From assembly GCF_000513895.2 (NCBI RefSeq), contig NZ_CP165782.1, positions 2,805,501-2,869,500 on the forward strand: a stretch of DNA of 64,000 nucleotides, written 5' to 3'. This DNA comes from Ensifer sp. WSM1721 (GTDB lineage Bacteria; Pseudomonadota; Alphaproteobacteria; Rhizobiales; Rhizobiaceae). A program made the translations under genes and the position numbers. The notes under the pieces were generated by a model. That model was given only the letters and a program-made list of their open reading frames with translations. It was not told the DNA's origin and did not search any database. Of the stretch, positions 23,801 through 32,100 are shown in pieces. Numbering within the stretch: position 1 is the stretch's first letter; the number at the start of each line of letters is the position of its first letter.

Positions 23801-24790
23801 ATGCCGACCGTCGCTCCGCTCGATCTCGAAGGCCACGTCGTCGGCGTGGCCTTTCTCAAGAACGTCCCCTTCTTCGCCGGGGCCGCCGGCACGATTCATC
23901 GCCTCGACCAGGGCCACAAGACGACTGAAGCCCATGACGGCCTGCTTTCGCTCGCCTATGACGAGGCGAGCGACACGCTTTTGACCGGCGGCGAGGACGG
24001 CAAGGTGATGCGCATTTCGGCCGATGGCACCGCAACTCCCGTTGCCGAAACGGCACGCAAATGGATCTCCGAAGTTGCCGCCGGACCGCAAGGCGCGGTC
24101 GCCTACGCCTATGGCAAGACCACCTTCGTCCGCCTTGCCGACGGCACGACCAGGGAATTCCCGGAGGAGCGCACGGTCGAGGGCATTGCCTTTGCTCCCA
24201 AGGGGCTGCGCATTGCGGTCGCGCGCTACAATGGCGTGTCGCTGCACTGGGTCGCGATGACAGGCCAGCCGATCGACCTCGAGTGGAAGGGAGCGCATAC
24301 GGGCGTTACCTTCTCCCCGGACGGCCGCTTCGTCGTCACCACCATGCAGGAAAACGCGCTGCATGGCTGGAAACTCGATGCGAAACCCGGCGCCGAAACG
24401 CGGCATATGCGCATGACCGGCTACCCCGCCAAGGTGAAGTCGCTTTCCTGGTCCGCCAAGGGCAAATGGCTCGCCTCCTCCGGCGCCCCGGCGGCGATCG
24501 TCTGGCCCTTCCAGGGAAAGGACGGCCCGATGGGCAAGGCGCCGCTCGAACTCGGCACGCGGGGCAACACGATGGTGACGACGGTCGCCTGCCATCCGGC
24601 GGAGGATATCGTCGCGATCGGCTATGAGGACGGCATGATTCTCGCCGCCCGCTTCGCCGACAGCAAGGAAGTGCTGCTGCGCCGCCCCGGCAAGGGCGCG
24701 ATCACCGCCATGGCGTGGAGCAAGAACGGCCGTCAGCTCGCCTTCGGCTCCGCCGCCGGCGATTGCGGCGTGGTGGATATCGCGGGGTAG
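23801..24790 (+). CDS. WD40-repeat protein
   Basis: 329 residues, no signal peptide. About seven weak WD40/beta-propeller blades are visible, for example LLSLAYDEASDTLLTGGEDG, GVTFSPDGRFVVTTMQENAL and ITAMAWSKNGRQLAFGSAAG. Found next to a CobW GTPase in many alphaproteobacteria, which suggests a protein-interaction role in metal delivery, although nobody has shown this to my knowledge. Probably co-transcribed with the CobW gene. Confidence 0.8.
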   Translation: MPTVAPLDLEGHVVGVAFLKNVPFFAGAAGTIHRLDQGHKTTEAHDGLLSLAYDEASDTLLTGGEDGKVMRISADGTATPVAETARKWISEVAAGPQGAVAYAYGKTTFVRLADGTTREFPEERTVEGIAFAPKGLRIAVARYNGVSLHWVAMTGQPIDLEWKGAHTGVTFSPDGRFVVTTMQENALHGWKLDAKPGAETRHMRMTGYPAKVKSLSWSAKGKWLASSGAPAAIVWPFQGKDGPMGKAPLELGTRGNTMVTTVACHPAEDIVAIGYEDGMILAARFADSKEVLLRRPGKGAITAMAWSKNGRQLAFGSAAGDCGVVDIAG

Positions 24791-25070
24791 TTGAATTTTA
24801 CGGATGCAATGGCGCTCACCCTAGCCCCCTCCCTTCCTTCGGAGGACGCGCCCACTTCGGCCCAAGCACACTCGGATGCCACCGCAGGGGCCGCTCCGCC
24901 CACCCAATTTCGCGGACGGCCGGCGCCCCTCGTCCGGCGCCTCCACAAGACAAGGCGCCGAGAGTGTCCAATGGGAACCGCTCCAGCGTCTGCCGGAGGT
25001 GGAGTGATGCGCAGGCGCTTGCGCGCACGTCGAAGCTGTGGGACGACTTGGCGACTGAAGGGAGGACACC
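24791..25070. other. 280-base intergenic region without a gene
   Basis: GC-rich, with clustered pyrimidine-purine inverted motifs (ccccctcccttccttcggaggacg, ggcgcctccacaagacaaggcgcc). It resembles decayed rhizobial intergenic repeats. No convincing ORF, promoter or terminator. Confidence 0.4.
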
Positions 25071-25709
25071 ATGAGTGAAGTCACCATCCTCGCATTCGTA
25101 TTTGTGGCTTTCATCGGCATCGCGACGCCCGGACCGACCGTGCTTCTCGCGCTCACCAATGGCTCGCGCTATGGCGTGAAACGAGCAACGGCAGGGATGG
25201 TGGGGGCCATGCTCTCCGATTTCGTGCTGATCGGAGCCGTGGCGCTCGGCCTCGGCGCGCTGCTCGCCGCGTCCGAGTTCTGGTTCACGGTCGTCAAATG
25301 GTTGGGTGCCGCCTATCTCGCCTTCCTCGGCATCATGCTGCTGCGCTCCCGCGGCACGCTGGACATCTCCTCGGATTCCGCGCCTTTGCCGCATGGCGCC
25401 GGCACACCGCGCTCGATCTTCATAAAGAGCTTCCTCGTCGCGGTCACCAATCCCAAGGGCTATCTGTTCTTTTCCGCCTTCCTGCCGCAGTTCATCGAAC
25501 CCACGGTGCCGCAGGTGCCGCAATATGCGATGCTCGCTCTCGTCTTCGCTTCGATCGATTTCGCCGTGATGTTCGGCTATGCGTTGCTCGGCTCGCAGGC
25601 GGTGCGGTTCCTGAAGCGCTCCGGCGCCATCTGGCTCGACCGCGTGTGCGGTGGTGCGCTCCTGACGCTCGCCGGATCGCTGGCTTTCTATAGACGCGCC
25701 GCCAACTGA
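25071..25709 (+). CDS. LysE-family amino acid exporter
   Basis: 212 residues with five or six membrane helices. The family signature is in the first loop (ATPGPTVLLALTNGSRYG, residues 19-36) and a second at VTNPKGYLFFSAFLPQFI. RhtB/LysE proteins export amino acids or homoserine lactones by proton antiport. A GGAGG site lies 6 bases before the ATG. Convergent with the GNAT gene. Confidence 0.9.
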   Translation: MSEVTILAFVFVAFIGIATPGPTVLLALTNGSRYGVKRATAGMVGAMLSDFVLIGAVALGLGALLAASEFWFTVVKWLGAAYLAFLGIMLLRSRGTLDISSDSAPLPHGAGTPRSIFIKSFLVAVTNPKGYLFFSAFLPQFIEPTVPQVPQYAMLALVFASIDFAVMFGYALLGSQAVRFLKRSGAIWLDRVCGGALLTLAGSLAFYRRAAN

Positions 25710-25831
25710 CGTGCTGTTCGCAAGGATATTCTCATGCGATCGCCGAAGGCCGAGTGACGTTTGCGCCTTCCCGGCGCTGAGGAACCCGGGACGCAAGGAG
25801 CCTACCGATTCCGGTCTTTCTTGAAGAGAAA

Positions 25832-25860
25832 GCAGCGCTCCGCCGGCGGCGGAGCGCTGC
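25832..25860 (-). terminator. Strong hairpin terminator between LysE and GNAT genes
   Basis: Perfect 13-bp stem gcagcgctccgcc / ggcggagcgctgc with a 3-base loop. On the minus strand it is followed by TTTCTCTTC, so it mainly serves the GNAT gene. Confidence 0.78.
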
Positions 25861-25899
25861 TGGTTGTCCGCCTCCGCAGGGTGAGAGGCAGAGAAGACC

Positions 25900-26490
25900 T
25901 CAGGCGGCGCGCTTAAGCGGCGGCAGGGCGAGCTTCCGCCCGCTGGCGACGAGCATGCCGGCGGCACCCTCGAGCCAGTCTTCCTTCAGTTCGAGCGCGA
26001 GGAAGCGATTGCGCTCGAACGGGCCAGGCATAACGAGATGCTGCGCCCGCGTGGCGAAGAAGCCGAAGCGCTCGTAATAGGCGGCGTCGCCAACGAGCAG
26101 GATTGCACCATGGCCGCGGTTCTTCGCCTCCTCGATCGCCGCCCGCATCAGCATGCCGCCGATGCCCTTGCCCTCATGCCCGGGATCGACGGCAAGCGGG
26201 CCGAGAAGCAGCGCCGGCACGGCATGGCCCTCGCGGTCGACGCCAGCCTCGACATTCCAGAGACGCACGGTGCCGATCACATGGCCGTCGAGGTCGCGCG
26301 CGACCAGGGCCAGCCCCTCCGCCGGCACGCGGCCGCGGCGGAGCTTTTCCGACGATTTTTTGCGGCGGCCGGGCCCCATGGCACGGTCGAGCAGGTTTTC
26401 GCGCGCGACGACGTCGCCCGGATTTTCGGAGTCGATCACAAAGGTGGACGGCGCGAAGAACGCGCGCAAGGTATCAACAACAGCGGCCAT
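25900..26490 (-). CDS. GNAT-family N-acetyltransferase (YhbS-like)
   Basis: 196 residues. The acetyl-CoA-binding motif A is clear: LGPLAVDPGHEGKGIGGMLM, followed by GAILLVGDAAYYERFGF, which is typical of the YhbS-type branch. Cytoplasmic. Substrate unknown. It is 90 bases from the start side of the decarboxylase terminator and has its own terminator, so it is probably separately transcribed from the decarboxylase. Confidence 0.86.
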   Translation of the reverse strand: MAAVVDTLRAFFAPSTFVIDSENPGDVVARENLLDRAMGPGRRKKSSEKLRRGRVPAEGLALVARDLDGHVIGTVRLWNVEAGVDREGHAVPALLLGPLAVDPGHEGKGIGGMLMRAAIEEAKNRGHGAILLVGDAAYYERFGFFATRAQHLVMPGPFERNRFLALELKEDWLEGAAGMLVASGRKLALPPLKRAA

Positions 26491-26549
26491 CGGGGCCTCC
26501 CGTCATCAAAACCGCTTCAGGCGGACCAGAGAAGAATTGTGAAATCGCC

Positions 26550-26571
26550 GCTCCCGCGAGAAAGCGGGAGC
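26550..26571 (-). terminator. Terminator after the decarboxylase gene
   Basis: 8-bp perfect stem gctcccgc / gcgggagc with loop gagaaa, 9 bases past the stop in the direction of transcription, followed by ggcgatttcac. Confidence 0.65.
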
Positions 26572-26579
26572 AGGCTGGA

Positions 26580-27713
26580 TCAGATCACGTAGGCCTTCAG
26601 CGGCTCGAAGCCATTGAAGGCGACGGCCGAGTAGGTGGTCGTGTAGGCGCCAGTGCCTTCGATCAGAACCTCGTCGCCGATCGTCAGCGAGATCGGCAGC
26701 GGATACATGTTCTTCTCATAGAGCACGTCGGCCGAATCGCAGGTCGGGCCGGCAAGCACGCAGGGCTCCATCGCGTCGCCGTCACGCGCCGTGCGGATCG
26801 GGTAACGGATCGCCTCATCCATCGTCTCGGCGAGACCGCCGAACTTGCCGATGTCGAGGAAGACCCAGCGGTGATTGTCGTTGTCCGACTTCTTCGAGAC
26901 GAGAACGACTTCCGCCTTGATCACGCCGGCATTGCCGACCATGCCGCGGCCCGGCTCGATGATGGTTTCCGGGATGTTGTTGCCGAAGTGCTTCTTCAGC
27001 GCCCCGAAGATCGCCTGGCCATAGGCCTCGGCCGACGGGACGTCCCTCAAATACTTCGTCGGGAAGCCGCCGCCCATATTGATCATCTTGAGCTCGATGC
27101 CCTGCTTGGCAAGCTGCACGAAGACGCGCTTGGCATCGGCGAGCGCTGAATCCCAGGCGTCGACCTTCGTCATCTGCGAGCCGACATGGAACGACACGCC
27201 GTAGGAGACGAGGCCGAGCTGATGCGCGTAGACAAGCACGTCGACCGCCATCTGCGGCACGCAGCCGAACTTGCGCGACAGCGGCCATTCGGCGCCTTCG
27301 CCGTCCGTGAGCACGCGGCAGAAGACACGGGCACCCGGAGCGGCACGCGCGACCTTCTCGACCTCTTCGTGGCTGTCGACCGCGAAAAGGTTGATACCGA
27401 GCGCATGGGCACGCGCAATGTCGCGCTCCTTCTTGATGGTGTTGCCATACGAAATGCGGCTCGGGGTCGCACCGGCATCGAGCGCCATTTCGATTTCAGC
27501 GACGGACGCGCAATCGAAATTGGAGCCGAGACCGGCGAGAAGGCGCAGGATTTCCGGCGCCGGGTTGGCCTTGACGGCGTAGTAGATGGCGCTGTCCGGC
27601 AGCGCGTGACGGAAGGCCTTGAAATTGTCGCGCACGACGTCGAGGTCGACAACGAGGCAAGGACCTTCGGGTCGTCGGGTGTTGAGGAAGTCGATGATGC
27701 GTGCGGTGGTCAT
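26580..27713 (-). CDS. odc2: Lysine/ornithine decarboxylase (fold-III, PLP-dependent)
   Basis: 377 residues from ATG 27713; an ATG at 27719 is an alternative start. It makes putrescine or cadaverine for polyamine synthesis. Signatures: YYAVKANPAPEIL holds the PLP lysine, SYGNTIKKERDI, MGGGFPTKY for phosphate binding, EPGRGMVGNAG, and the C-terminal GPTCDSADVLYE containing the catalytic Cys from the second subunit of the dimer. This is the eukaryotic-like group IV decarboxylase. It is preceded by a leader of about 400 bases read as an speF-type RNA, and its ATG is overlapped (ATGA) by the stop of a leader ORF. Confidence 0.93.
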   Translation of the reverse strand: MTTARIIDFLNTRRPEGPCLVVDLDVVRDNFKAFRHALPDSAIYYAVKANPAPEILRLLAGLGSNFDCASVAEIEMALDAGATPSRISYGNTIKKERDIARAHALGINLFAVDSHEEVEKVARAAPGARVFCRVLTDGEGAEWPLSRKFGCVPQMAVDVLVYAHQLGLVSYGVSFHVGSQMTKVDAWDSALADAKRVFVQLAKQGIELKMINMGGGFPTKYLRDVPSAEAYGQAIFGALKKHFGNNIPETIIEPGRGMVGNAGVIKAEVVLVSKKSDNDNHRWVFLDIGKFGGLAETMDEAIRYPIRTARDGDAMEPCVLAGPTCDSADVLYEKNMYPLPISLTIGDEVLIEGTGAYTTTYSAVAFNGFEPLKAYVI

Positions 27714-28006
27714 GGCCATATTCCCCGATCCATTAAACTCCACAACTGTGGAGGACAAAGGGCATACGCGCGCTTGCTCTGGAACCAGCCGGTGGAGACC
27801 CCGGAACCATGCATGCGCTCGATGCGCGAAACGATGAATCGAAGCCCGCAAAGGCTAGGATTCGGCTTTGTCTGCCATGGATTGGAGGGAATAACCCAAC
27901 CGCACTTCCGGCAATGAAGGTGTGCCTCTTCAGTAACCCCGGCTGATGGAAAGCCGGCAGACACCAGAAAGGCCCGCACCGTCGTTGCTTCAAGATGTCC
28001 TCGCAT
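27710..28006 (-). CDS. Leader ORF overlapping the decarboxylase start (hypothetical)
   Basis: 98 codons from ATG 28006, ending TGA at 27712-27710 so that ATGA joins it to the decarboxylase ATG at 27713. An extended start is GTG 28069. The predicted product has LHCRKCGWVIP and SLCGLRFI, giving three Cys and one His in a loosely zinc-ribbon-like array, but I recognise no family. Ribosome sites are weak. It runs through the region I read as a structured leader RNA, so it may be a regulatory ORF, a real small gene, or a chance reading frame in GC-rich DNA. Confidence 0.35.
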   Translation of the reverse strand: MRGHLEATTVRAFLVSAGFPSAGVTEEAHLHCRKCGWVIPSNPWQTKPNPSLCGLRFIVSRIERMHGSGVSTGWFQSKRAYALCPPQLWSLMDRGIWP

Positions 28007-28116
28007 TTCCCGGTTGGCCGGAATAGCGACTGGAGGGGTTAGTTCCAGGTACCTTACCGATGACCTCACCTAATCGAGGGTCGGCGGACACCCACAGGCA
28101 CGTGCGACTTTGGGCA
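27714..28116 (-). ncRNA. speF-type leader RNA of the decarboxylase gene
   Basis: About 400 bases of leader run from a candidate promoter to the decarboxylase. Hairpins readable on the minus strand include ccggct/agccgg (27939-27957), a nested stem gaatc..agcc / ggct..gattc (27836-27863), and a terminal ctccaca/tgtggag hairpin (27738-27753) followed by TTTAAT, 19 bases before the start. Alphaproteobacterial ornithine decarboxylase genes are known to carry the speF motif, thought to sense polyamines. I identify it from position and structure; I have not aligned it to the family model. Confidence 0.55.
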
Positions 28117-28122
28117 AGGGCG

Positions 28123-28151
28123 TAGGTAAGAAAAATCACTGTCGTAATCAA
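28123..28151 (-). promoter_or_regulatory. Candidate promoter of the decarboxylase leader
   Basis: TTGATT (28151-28146), 17-base spacer, TACCTA (28128-28123) on the minus strand. A start near 28116 would give a leader of about 403 bases. Confidence 0.4.
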
Positions 28152-28317
28152 GAGTTTTTTCCGCCTCGGCCATAAATTTTTCTGGACCGGGCAGCGGCGC
28201 CAGTGTTCACTTTCAATGAACGATCGCAGCGACGCCGGTCCGTGCGGGCAGAGGCGCGAAATATCGGGATTGCCGAGAGTTTGCGGGCGCCTGCAGGCGA
28301 GAAGAGAAAGACGAATC

Positions 28318-29211
28318 ATGGATACCCTAACCCGCATCCGCGCCTTCATCGATGTCGTGGACGCGGAGGGCTTTTCGGCGGCCGCCCGGCGCGTCGGCAA
28401 GTCCAAGGCGCTGCTCTCGAAATATGTGCGGGAGCTCGAAGACGAGCTCGGCGCTCTCCTCCTCAATCGTACGACGCGGCAATTTTCGCTCACCGAGGCC
28501 GGCCATACCTATTACCGCACGGCGTCCGAGATCCTGAAGGAGATCGACAACCTCGCCGATCTCGTGCGCGCCAACAATTCCGACCTGCGCGGCCGGCTCC
28601 GAATCACCGTGCCGCGGACCTTCGTCGATGCGGATATCGGCCAGTCGCTGATCGATTTCGGCAGAGAGCACCCCGAACTGTCGCTCGAGATCGTCTCCGA
28701 TGACCGCTTCATCGATCTCGTCGAGGAGGGCTTCGACGTCGCCGTCCGCATCACGCGGCTGGAGGACTCGACGCTGATCGCCCGCAAGCTCGACGACTTC
28801 CAGGTGCTGGTCTGCGCCTCGCCGCACTTCCTGGCGAAGGCCGGTCCTTTCGCGCATCCGACCGACCTTGCGCATGTCCCGTGCATCCTCGACACCAACG
28901 GCCGCTCCTATTCCAACTGGCGTTTCATCGAGCCGGACGGCTCGCCCTTCACGGTGCCGGTGAGCGGGCCGATCGAGGTCAACAGCCCGCTCGCCGCAGC
29001 GCGTGCCGCGGTGACCGGCATCGGAGTGGCGGTCCTGCCCGACTTCATCGCCAGGCCGAAGATCTCGTCCGGCGAACTCGTGACGCTCTTCGATGATTTC
29101 CTGCCCAAGGACCGCGGCATCTATGCGATCTATCCGCATCGCCGCTATCTGCCGACCAAGGTTCGTACCTTCGTCGATTTCCTGCACGGCTGGTTTCGCA
29201 AGACCCGTTAG
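28318..29211 (+). CDS. LysR-family transcriptional regulator
   Basis: 297 residues from ATG 28318. N-terminal winged HTH (IRAFIDVVDAEGFSAAARRV, GKSKALLSKYVRELEDELG) and a substrate-binding domain typical of the CrgA/PA-type single-gene LysR branch (GRLRITVPRTF). It is divergent from the decarboxylase, 600 bases away, and precedes the DUF1007-exporter pair by 111 bases. Which of these it controls is not evident. Confidence 0.9.
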   Translation: MDTLTRIRAFIDVVDAEGFSAAARRVGKSKALLSKYVRELEDELGALLLNRTTRQFSLTEAGHTYYRTASEILKEIDNLADLVRANNSDLRGRLRITVPRTFVDADIGQSLIDFGREHPELSLEIVSDDRFIDLVEEGFDVAVRITRLEDSTLIARKLDDFQVLVCASPHFLAKAGPFAHPTDLAHVPCILDTNGRSYSNWRFIEPDGSPFTVPVSGPIEVNSPLAAARAAVTGIGVAVLPDFIARPKISSGELVTLFDDFLPKDRGIYAIYPHRRYLPTKVRTFVDFLHGWFRKTR

Positions 29212-29322
29212 AGTCTTTGCGCACCGGGACCAAAAGCCACGGTGCCAAGTCCCAATTCCGTCCCATTTGCAGTACATTCGGAAGACGATTCGCACGGCTC
29301 CGGCCGAAAGGATTTCCATTCC

Positions 29323-29967
29323 ATGAAAATACAAAGCCTTGTCATGGCCGGCCTTGCGACGCTCGTTGCGCCCACGCTCGCCTTCGCCCATCCGCACATC
29401 TTCGCCGAAGCGCGCCTGGAGATCGTCTCCGACGACAAGGGCGAGATCGGCGAATTGAGGAATGTCTGGCGTTTCGATGAGCTCTTCTCGGCAAGCGTCG
29501 TGCTCGACTTCGACAAGAACTCGAACGCCACCCTCGACGCCGACGAGTTGAAGGAAGTGGGCCAGACGGTGCTCGAGTCGCTGGCGGAATACAACTACTA
29601 CACGACGATTTCCGATAACGGGAAATCGGTGAAGGTCAACAGGCCGGACAGCATCACCGTCGATTACAAGGACAACCAGCTCCTCATGATGTTCGCGGTC
29701 AAGCCGGCCGAGGCGATGCCGCTCAAGGGCAAGCTCTCCTTCGGCGTCTACGACCCGACCATGTATACGGCGATGGACTTTCCGACCGATGAGGACCTGA
29801 CGGTTGTCGGCGACAAGATCGAGGCCTGCGAGCATCAGGTGGTGCGCCCCGATCCGGACGAAGTGCTGGCTGAGAACAAGGACACGCTCACCGACGCCTT
29901 CTGGAACGATCCGACCGGGACCGACATGTCGAAGCTCTTCGCAACGAGGATCGAGGTCACATGCTGA
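29323..29967 (+). CDS. DUF1007 periplasmic protein
   Basis: 214 residues from ATG 29323 (AAAGGA site). A signal peptide (KIQSLVMAGLATLVAPTLAFA) is followed by HPHIFAEARLEI, the family's start, and an EF-hand-like loop DFDKNSNATLDADEL. DUF1007 genes usually precede an RcnA-type nickel/cobalt transporter, as here, where the two overlap by 7 bases. Probably a periplasmic metal-binding accessory; the metal is not established. Confidence 0.88.
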   Translation: MKIQSLVMAGLATLVAPTLAFAHPHIFAEARLEIVSDDKGEIGELRNVWRFDELFSASVVLDFDKNSNATLDADELKEVGQTVLESLAEYNYYTTISDNGKSVKVNRPDSITVDYKDNQLLMMFAVKPAEAMPLKGKLSFGVYDPTMYTAMDFPTDEDLTVVGDKIEACEHQVVRPDPDEVLAENKDTLTDAFWNDPTGTDMSKLFATRIEVTC

Positions 29968-30989
29968 ACGCCCGTCGGATCGGCCGCCCGCTCGCGGCTG
30001 CGCTGTTGTTGACGGCCCTTTCCGCGACCATGGCCATGGCACAGTCGCCGCTCGGCATCGGTACGGCCGAACCCTCTGTCCAGACGAACAGTTTTCTCGG
30101 CGGTTTCTTCGCCTGGGTCAACATGGAGCAGCAGGGCTTCTACCGCATGCTGACCAGCGCGCTCAAAGGCATGCGCGAGAACCCCTGGCAGCTCTGGTCG
30201 CTGATCGGCCTTTCCTTTGCCTATGGCGTCTTTCACGCCGCCGGTCCCGGCCATGGCAAGGCGGTCATCTCTTCCTACATGATCGCCAACGAGACGGAGC
30301 TTAAGCGCGGGGTGCTGCTCTCGTTTCTCTCCTCGCTCCTGCAGGGCGTGGTCGCCATCCTGCTGATCGGCGCCGTCTATCTCGTACTGCGCGGTTCCTC
30401 GATCAGCATGACGAACGCCACCCATTCGCTGGAGGTCGCAAGCTACGCGCTGATCGCCGCCTTCGGCGGCTGGCTGGTGTTCCGCAAGCTGCGCGCGTTG
30501 GCACGCTCGGCATCCCAGCTCGCCGGCGGGCACACCCACGATGATCATGGCCATCACGATCACGGCCACAGCCACGATCATCATCACGACCATGCGCATG
30601 GGCCGGGCGAGGTCTGCGCAAGCTGCGGCCATGCCCATGCCCCCGATCCGGCATTATTGAAAGGCGACCGATTTGCGCTCAGCGAAGCCTGGTCGGCGAT
30701 CGTCGCGGTGGGCTTGCGCCCCTGCTCCGGCGCGCTCATCGTGCTTTCCTTCGCGCTTCTGAACGGGCTCTATCTCGGCGGCGTGCTCTCGGTTTTCGCC
30801 ATGTCGATCGGCACAGCGATCACCGTTTCGATCCTCGCAACCTTGGCCGTCACCGCCAAGGGTTTCGCGGTGCGCTATGCCTCGAGCGATTCGGCCGCGA
30901 CGCGGATCTCCAACGGCATCGAAATCGCCGGGGCGCTCATGGTGCTTGTCCTTGGGCTCGTTCTGTTGGGCGCTGCGCTGCAGGGGTGA
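29961..30989 (+). CDS. Nickel/cobalt (RcnA-like) metal transporter
   Basis: 342 residues. Signal-like N terminus, then six to seven membrane helices. Conserved motifs: GVFHAAGPGHGKAV in the second helix and VGLRPCSGAL in a later one. A His/Asp-rich cytoplasmic loop (about 190-215) and CASCGHAH follow. The family exports or imports Ni2+, Co2+ or related metals. ATG overlaps the DUF1007 stop by 7 bases, so co-translation is likely. Confidence 0.9.
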   Translation: MLNARRIGRPLAAALLLTALSATMAMAQSPLGIGTAEPSVQTNSFLGGFFAWVNMEQQGFYRMLTSALKGMRENPWQLWSLIGLSFAYGVFHAAGPGHGKAVISSYMIANETELKRGVLLSFLSSLLQGVVAILLIGAVYLVLRGSSISMTNATHSLEVASYALIAAFGGWLVFRKLRALARSASQLAGGHTHDDHGHHDHGHSHDHHHDHAHGPGEVCASCGHAHAPDPALLKGDRFALSEAWSAIVAVGLRPCSGALIVLSFALLNGLYLGGVLSVFAMSIGTAITVSILATLAVTAKGFAVRYASSDSAATRISNGIEIAGALMVLVLGLVLLGAALQG

Positions 30990-31000
30990 GACGCAGTCAG

Positions 31001-31216
31001 CTACAGCCCTTTCCGGCGCTGATGGCGGGCGCGCAGCCAGAAGATCAGGAAGAAGGCAAGCACGAAGAGTGCGCCGAAGCCGGCGGCAAGCCAGGGGGAG
31101 ATGTCGCCTAGCACCAGCATGATCGACGGCAGCGCAAAAAAGCCGATCCCGACCACCAGCAGGATGACAGCAGCAGCGACTGCCGCGGATTTTTCCTTTT
31201 TCTCGGGTGCGGTCAC
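31001..31216 (-). CDS. Small two-helix membrane protein
   Basis: 71 residues starting at GTG 31216 with AAGGAG upstream. Lys/Glu-rich N terminus, two hydrophobic helices (AAVAAAVILLVVGIGFFALP and AAGFGALFVLAFFLIFWL) and a basic tail RARHQRRKGL. The GTGA start overlaps the stop of the upstream GNAT gene, so the two are coupled. I recognise no family. Confidence 0.7.
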   Translation of the reverse strand: MTAPEKKEKSAAVAAAVILLVVGIGFFALPSIMLVLGDISPWLAAGFGALFVLAFFLIFWLRARHQRRKGL

Positions 31217-31911
31217 GTTCGCTCCTTTGCCGCAAGCTCGCCTCGAATCTCGTCGAGGCGCCGCTTCTGCCGTCCCTCGCCGTCGAAATTGTCGGGCGAG
31301 AGCCAGCGCTCGAACGCCGCCTTGATGAGCGGCCATTCGCTATCGATTATCGAAAACCAGGCCGTATCACGATTGGCGTGTTTTGAAACCATATGCTGGC
31401 GAAAAATGCCCTCGAAGGTAAAGCCGAGGCGCACAGCTGTGGTCCGGCTCGGCTGGTTTTCGCTGTGACACTTCCACTCGTAGCGCCGGTAGCCGAGGTC
31501 TTCGAAGACGTGCCTTGCCATCAGAAAATGCGCTTCCGTCGAAAGCGGCGAGCGCGCCATGGCCGCCCCGTGCGCCACACCGCCGACCTCGATGACGCCG
31601 TTCGCCGGATCCGCGCGCATGTAGTTCGCCATGCCGACGACCCTGCCGGTCGCCTTGTCGCGAAAGACCTCGGTGATCCACCCGGATTTTTGCTGGACCT
31701 CGGAAAGCCAGGCGTCGAAATCCTCGACGTCGGAAAAATCGTCCTGGGAGAAATATTTCAAGAGCGGGTTGATGGCCATGCCGCCGAAGGCGTCGTTCCA
31801 GAGCGCCTGCAGATGCATGACCCGGTCATAGGGCTCGATCCGCACATAGCGCCCTTCGATGGTCACCGGTTTCGGCGCCGGGCATCCTTTCCAATCGCTG
31901 AGATCACGCAT
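31213..31911 (-). CDS. GNAT acetyltransferase (RimJ/RimL type)
   Basis: 232 residues. RimL-like features: GRYVRIEPYD at the N terminus, VGMANYMRADPANGVIEVG, and YEWKCHSENQPSRTTAVRLGF with FEGIFRQHMVSK. These enzymes acetylate protein N termini or small amines. The gene starts just right of a half-RIME sequence and its stop overlaps the small membrane-protein gene (GTGA). Confidence 0.88.
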   Translation of the reverse strand: MRDLSDWKGCPAPKPVTIEGRYVRIEPYDRVMHLQALWNDAFGGMAINPLLKYFSQDDFSDVEDFDAWLSEVQQKSGWITEVFRDKATGRVVGMANYMRADPANGVIEVGGVAHGAAMARSPLSTEAHFLMARHVFEDLGYRRYEWKCHSENQPSRTTAVRLGFTFEGIFRQHMVSKHANRDTAWFSIIDSEWPLIKAAFERWLSPDNFDGEGRQKRRLDEIRGELAAKERT

Positions 31912-31930
31912 GGACCACTCCTGCCTTTCT

Positions 31931-31974
31931 GCTGCAGCAACCCTTGCGCGTCTGACATGAAGCGCGGCGCTGTA
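31931..31974 (+). repeat. Half RIME-like palindrome
   Basis: gctgcagcaacccttgcgcg ... gcgcggcgctgta resembles the second palindrome of the RIME copies. It overlaps the promoter region of the RimL-like gene. Confidence 0.45.
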
Positions 31975-32045
31975 ATTGCCTTCGCAATAGGACAGAGGCC
32001 GAACCGTTACAAATTCAAACTGGTGATGAACCCATGAAGCAGCGA

Positions 32046-32076
32046 AGAGGGAGGCGCGGTATCCCCGCCTCCCTCT
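32046..32076. terminator. Hairpin between DUF533 and RimL-like genes
   Basis: Perfect 11-bp stem agagggaggcg / cgcctccctct with a 9-base loop. It is past the DUF533 stop, separated from it by RIME copy 4. There is no T run on either strand. Confidence 0.5.
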
Positions 32077-32100
32077 GATTTCCGATCGCGCCGTCCCTAC

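Noticed and set aside
28327..30042. 571-codon minus-strand ORF opposite LysR and DUF1007
   Set aside because: Covers two well-recognised plus-strand genes and has no recognisable domain.
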